Below are positions 5,553 through 8,558 of a stretch of 8,558 nucleotides of DNA, piece by piece. Position numbers and translations under genes: made by a program. The notes under the pieces are model-generated. The model made no database searches and had not been told where the DNA came from. It saw nothing but the letters and a program-made list of their open reading frames with translations. The stretch spans positions 1 through 8,558 of the forward strand of contig JAGPUU010000321.1 in assembly GCA_018067325.1 (NCBI GenBank). Reading direction: 5' to 3'. The DNA is from Amphritea sp. GTDB lineage: Bacteria; Pseudomonadota; Gammaproteobacteria; Pseudomonadales; Balneatricaceae. The stretch's first letter is position 1. Every line of letters starts with the position of its first letter.

Positions 5553-8500
5553 TTAGAGTTCTCTGACCAGACGAAATCCGGTCGCCTCATCTGCATTACC
5601 GGTAACAGGAACCGATAGAGAGACAGAACAATCTGACATTTTTACCCTATAACTGCCGCCGACAGCCTCGAGGCCCGATCCGCTTTTCACCAGTTCTTGT
5701 GCATTTCCAAGGTAATTCACCAGCCCCCAAGCATTAGGCCTACCCTGCTGCACACTCACCAGGTTACGTCCTTTTAAAATCTGAGCGCCACGGGATAAGC
5801 GACAGTTATAATTTTGTGGCTGATTACTGCCAGTCGCGGTCGCAGCATGCATCCATTGAGCTTTACCTGGCAGACGATACTGATAACCGGTGGTGTTACT
5901 CAGCCATACTATATATTTATTTATCTGAACCTGACTCAGGCCGGTTGCCGGAAGTTTTTCAGCCCCGCCAATAGCGCTACAGCTACCTGACAATTTACAA
6001 TACAAGTTATAGTCGCTGCGGGAGATTTCGAATTTACTAATCGCATATGAACGGCTGCTACCTGGGACAACGATCATAAAAGGAGCCTTACTCTGCTCCG
6101 CCAGCATATCCCAGCACACTGCGGCAGAACGTATTCCTTTACCAGCAAGACCAGCAGTACAGATACGGTCTGATGTTATCCGAGTGGCTGAATTCAGCCT
6201 GGGCGCAGGCGCGTTAGCAACTTCCCGTTCTGAATTCCCATTTTCGTTCTCAAAGCTTTGCTGAGAAGGGGCAGTAATAACAGGCTTCGAGGCAACCTGC
6301 TTTGACGCACTTGTTTTTGAAGAGCTTAGTTTCAATCGCTGTAACGGACTATTCTCAGGGAATAATTGCTGCGCCTTTCGGAGCAGGTTTTTCGCCTGAA
6401 CAGGAGAGCGGCTCGTTAAACTATTGATCTGACCTATAACAGCATTTTGCAAATCATTATTCAGCTGTTGATATTTTTCCGCGGTCAGATGGGGTTGCAG
6501 CTGTAATAATAAACCCGTCGCTTTTACGACTTTATCGATATCAGGATTTTTAATCGCCTGCGTAACATGATACAAACGCGCTCCGTTCTGGTACTCAGCA
6601 ATTCGCTGATCGACTACCTCTGGCTCAGCAAGCAGGTCTCGGGCGCTGTCCATTAATTTCTCGGCTTGAGAAAATCGCTTCCGGGCTGCCAGCTGATCGG
6701 CCAGACGCAGGTAAACCGTCTGAAACGTCTGTGGAGCCTGCTGAGTAACAAAAGGATCTTCCTCTCCCAGCTCACTTTTCAGACGTGTATAGGTCTGTCG
6801 GGCAGCACTCAGATCATTAGCCTGAATTTGAGTATCAAAAGTTTGTTTTAAGCCACTGATAAGTGCCTCACTCTTGCGCTCAGCCTGCTTCTGCCGAAAC
6901 GCAACTTCTGCCTTAGATATCGCCTCATCCGTAGCATTCAGGGTATCGAGGCTTGAGTCATATTGTGCAGCCAGCCTCAGAAAATCTCTGGCCACATTAA
7001 AGTCGTCCTGCTCACTCAAACGCTTAGCCTGTCCGTTATAAATAGTAGCCAGACGGGTGTTGATACCCTGAATATACACAGGATCCTTCTGCTCAATTTT
7101 CAGTCTGGAAAGCAAATCCCCAACACTCTTCTCCCACTCAGGGGTAACTTCAGGGTCGACCAATAACTGATCAAACTGCTGTTTCAGGGATTCAAGCTGT
7201 GCCATTTTCTGCTGTTCTGAAGCGTTTTCTTGTCGAAGCTGTAACTGAGCTAACAGAACCGTAATTTCTGAACTTCCGGGTAGCAGACGTTTGCCATCCT
7301 GCAGAATACTGATAGCCGCGGCAATATCCGAATCAGCAGCGGCCACTGCCTTTTCGGTGTATCGCTGAACGATGCGCTCTCTACCTTGCTGCACGGTATC
7401 CGGATCACCTTTGAGAGTATCAATCCGATCGAGTAGGCTTTGCGCTTTACGTGTCGAGCTATCGGACAACTCCGGAGATTGCAGCAGGCTTATAAGTTCA
7501 GACTGAAGCGTCTGCAGCTCCGTCTGTCTGGCCGAGTTCTCCCCGGCTAAGACTGAGGCTGCCAACTCCTGTTCAGTCATCTGTTTTGACTGTTCCAGTT
7601 GCTGCTGCTCATAGGTGATGGTCTGTTGCAGTTCCGGACTGACTTCAAGCACGGCAACCCGAGCCAGCGCTTCAGAAGACTTATCCCAATTGTGTTGATC
7701 TCGCTCGTGTCGGGATAGCTTAATCCAGGCTAACGCCAGACGATCATACACAGCAGTAATGGTCCGCTGATCAGAAATAGTTGGCTTAAGCCTGCCAATC
7801 CTCTGTTCAGCCTTTTCAAGGCGCTGCGCCAGGATATCTGCATCAATGTCCGCAACCTGCTTATCGATCAATCGCTGATACTCCGCCAGTGACTCCTTCA
7901 GAGACTGTTCCATTTCAGCAACTTTCTCTGGAGCGAGGGTTTCGACGAAAGGTAGAATAAGGTCTCGGGCCTCTTGCCAGGCGTGGGTATCGATAAACCG
8001 TTGTTGCTCGTCAGTCAGTAATCTGGATAGCTGCTGTTGCAACTGGTTTAACCTGTCATTATCCGGCTCAAGCTGCTGTAACTCCTGTATAACCGGCAGC
8101 GCGTCAGCAAAACTATCCAGACTATTAAGTGCATCTCTATCCAGTTGCTGTTGCAGTTCACTGATACGGGTCGCCCGGTTGAAACGTAGCGTTCTCAACT
8201 CCAGGTTCCGGCGGGCGTTTTTTAGCTCCTGACTTTCGGGAAACAACTCCGAGGACATCTGCCCAACCTGCCGTGCTGAGCTAAACTGATGCTGTTCGAT
8301 AAGTTCAGCCATGGTTTCAGACAGCTTAACGGGAATACGGGCATCAGCTAGCATTGCACTGTTTGCATCAACACGTTTAATACTTGCTAACAACGCTTTC
8401 AGGTCTATCAGAGAGGTAACAAACACCGTTGTTGGCAGCTCCAGCGTTTTATTCAGTTCATTGTTAAGAACATTAAGCCGCTCAGCCTTCTGCTTTATCA

Positions 8501-8558
8501 GCTGTTCCTGCTTATCGGACAAGCGGCGCGAATCTTCGTAGATCTGCAGAGCTCTGTC
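5553..8558 (-). CDS. Large helical-repeat protein with C-terminal FGE/SUMF1-like domain (5' end outside window)
   Basis: At least 1001 residues are visible, and the frame is open to the right edge, so the true start is upstream; the TTG at 8522 is an internal Leu codon. Residues 1-740 are alpha-helical, Gln/Leu/Ala-rich and cysteine-free, with irregular TPR-like units of the form A..L...A..L.P....L (for example at 89-112, 408-432, 625-648 and 716-739). A Ser/Pro/Asn-rich linker (745-790) leads to an FGE-sulfatase (SUMF1) fold at about 798-1001. It is recognised by KFEISRSDYNLYC, YRLPGKAQWMHAA, NAWGLVNYLGNAQELV, VGGSY and TGFRLVREL. All six cysteines lie in this domain, suggesting disulfides and an extracytoplasmic location. 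The catalytic FGE cysteine pair is incomplete (V972 and C977). Such domains occur at the C-terminus of bacterial Ser/Thr kinase fusions, so a kinase and a membrane anchor may lie upstream; this cannot be seen here. Confidence 0.82.
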   Translation of the reverse strand, partial: DRALQIYEDSRRLSDKQEQLIKQKAERLNVLNNELNKTLELPTTVFVTSLIDLKALLASIKRVDANSAMLADARIPVKLSETMAELIEQHQFSSARQVGQMSSELFPESQELKNARRNLELRTLRFNRATRISELQQQLDRDALNSLDSFADALPVIQELQQLEPDNDRLNQLQQQLSRLLTDEQQRFIDTHAWQEARDLILPFVETLAPEKVAEMEQSLKESLAEYQRLIDKQVADIDADILAQRLEKAEQRIGRLKPTISDQRTITAVYDRLALAWIKLSRHERDQHNWDKSSEALARVAVLEVSPELQQTITYEQQQLEQSKQMTEQELAASVLAGENSARQTELQTLQSELISLLQSPELSDSSTRKAQSLLDRIDTLKGDPDTVQQGRERIVQRYTEKAVAAADSDIAAAISILQDGKRLLPGSSEITVLLAQLQLRQENASEQQKMAQLESLKQQFDQLLVDPEVTPEWEKSVGDLLSRLKIEQKDPVYIQGINTRLATIYNGQAKRLSEQDDFNVARDFLRLAAQYDSSLDTLNATDEAISKAEVAFRQKQAERKSEALISGLKQTFDTQIQANDLSAARQTYTRLKSELGEEDPFVTQQAPQTFQTVYLRLADQLAARKRFSQAEKLMDSARDLLAEPEVVDQRIAEYQNGARLYHVTQAIKNPDIDKVVKATGLLLQLQPHLTAEKYQQLNNDLQNAVIGQINSLTSRSPVQAKNLLRKAQQLFPENSPLQRLKLSSSKTSASKQVASKPVITAPSQQSFENENGNSEREVANAPAPRLNSATRITSDRICTAGLAGKGIRSAAVCWDMLAEQSKAPFMIVVPGSSRSYAISKFEISRSDYNLYCKLSGSCSAIGGAEKLPATGLSQVQINKYIVWLSNTTGYQYRLPGKAQWMHAATATGSNQPQNYNCRLSRGAQILKGRNLVSVQQGRPNAWGLVNYLGNAQELVKSGSGLEAVGGSYRVKMSDCSVSLSVPVTGNADEATGFRLVREL

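Overview
The window reads as chromosome of a Gram-negative, probably marine or salt-adapted gammaproteobacterium. Evidence: a ProX/ProW/ProV-type osmolyte importer beside a divergent MarR regulator that resembles the EctR/CosR osmoregulators, a gammaproteobacterial-type Zur box, a YeiR-type G3E GTPase, a lipobox protein and a GC content in the mid-40s by eye. No mobile element, CRISPR, rRNA or tRNA gene was found.

Layout. (1) Bases 1-2174, minus strand: proX-proW-proV, an ABC importer for glycine betaine or related compatible solutes. proX is transcribed first, proV runs off the left edge, and a strong hairpin separates proX from proW. (2) Bases 2175-2369: divergent control region with an 18-bp operator-like palindrome over the proX promoter. 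(3) Bases 2370-2855, plus strand: the MarR regulator. (4) Bases 2919-3908, minus strand: a YeiR/COG0523 GTPase, 20 bp downstream of a perfect 25-bp palindrome whose core is the Zur consensus. (5) Bases 3954-4890: mostly non-coding, rich in stem-loops, with one orphan 87-residue lipoprotein gene. (6) Bases 4891-8558, minus strand: a two-gene operon. The first gene is cut by the right edge; it encodes at least 1001 residues of alpha-helical, TPR-like repeats ending in a sulfatase-modifying-factor (FGE/SUMF1) domain that lacks one catalytic cysteine. The second encodes a 216-residue single-pass membrane protein.

Working model. The left half couples osmolyte import to a dedicated regulator; the middle is a zinc-starvation gene. 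The right half looks like an inner-membrane/periplasmic assembly. Its large protein is probably the C-terminal part of a Ser/Thr kinase-FGE fusion, but the kinase itself is not visible, so this is inference. That operon and the orphan lipoprotein are the least understood parts of the window.
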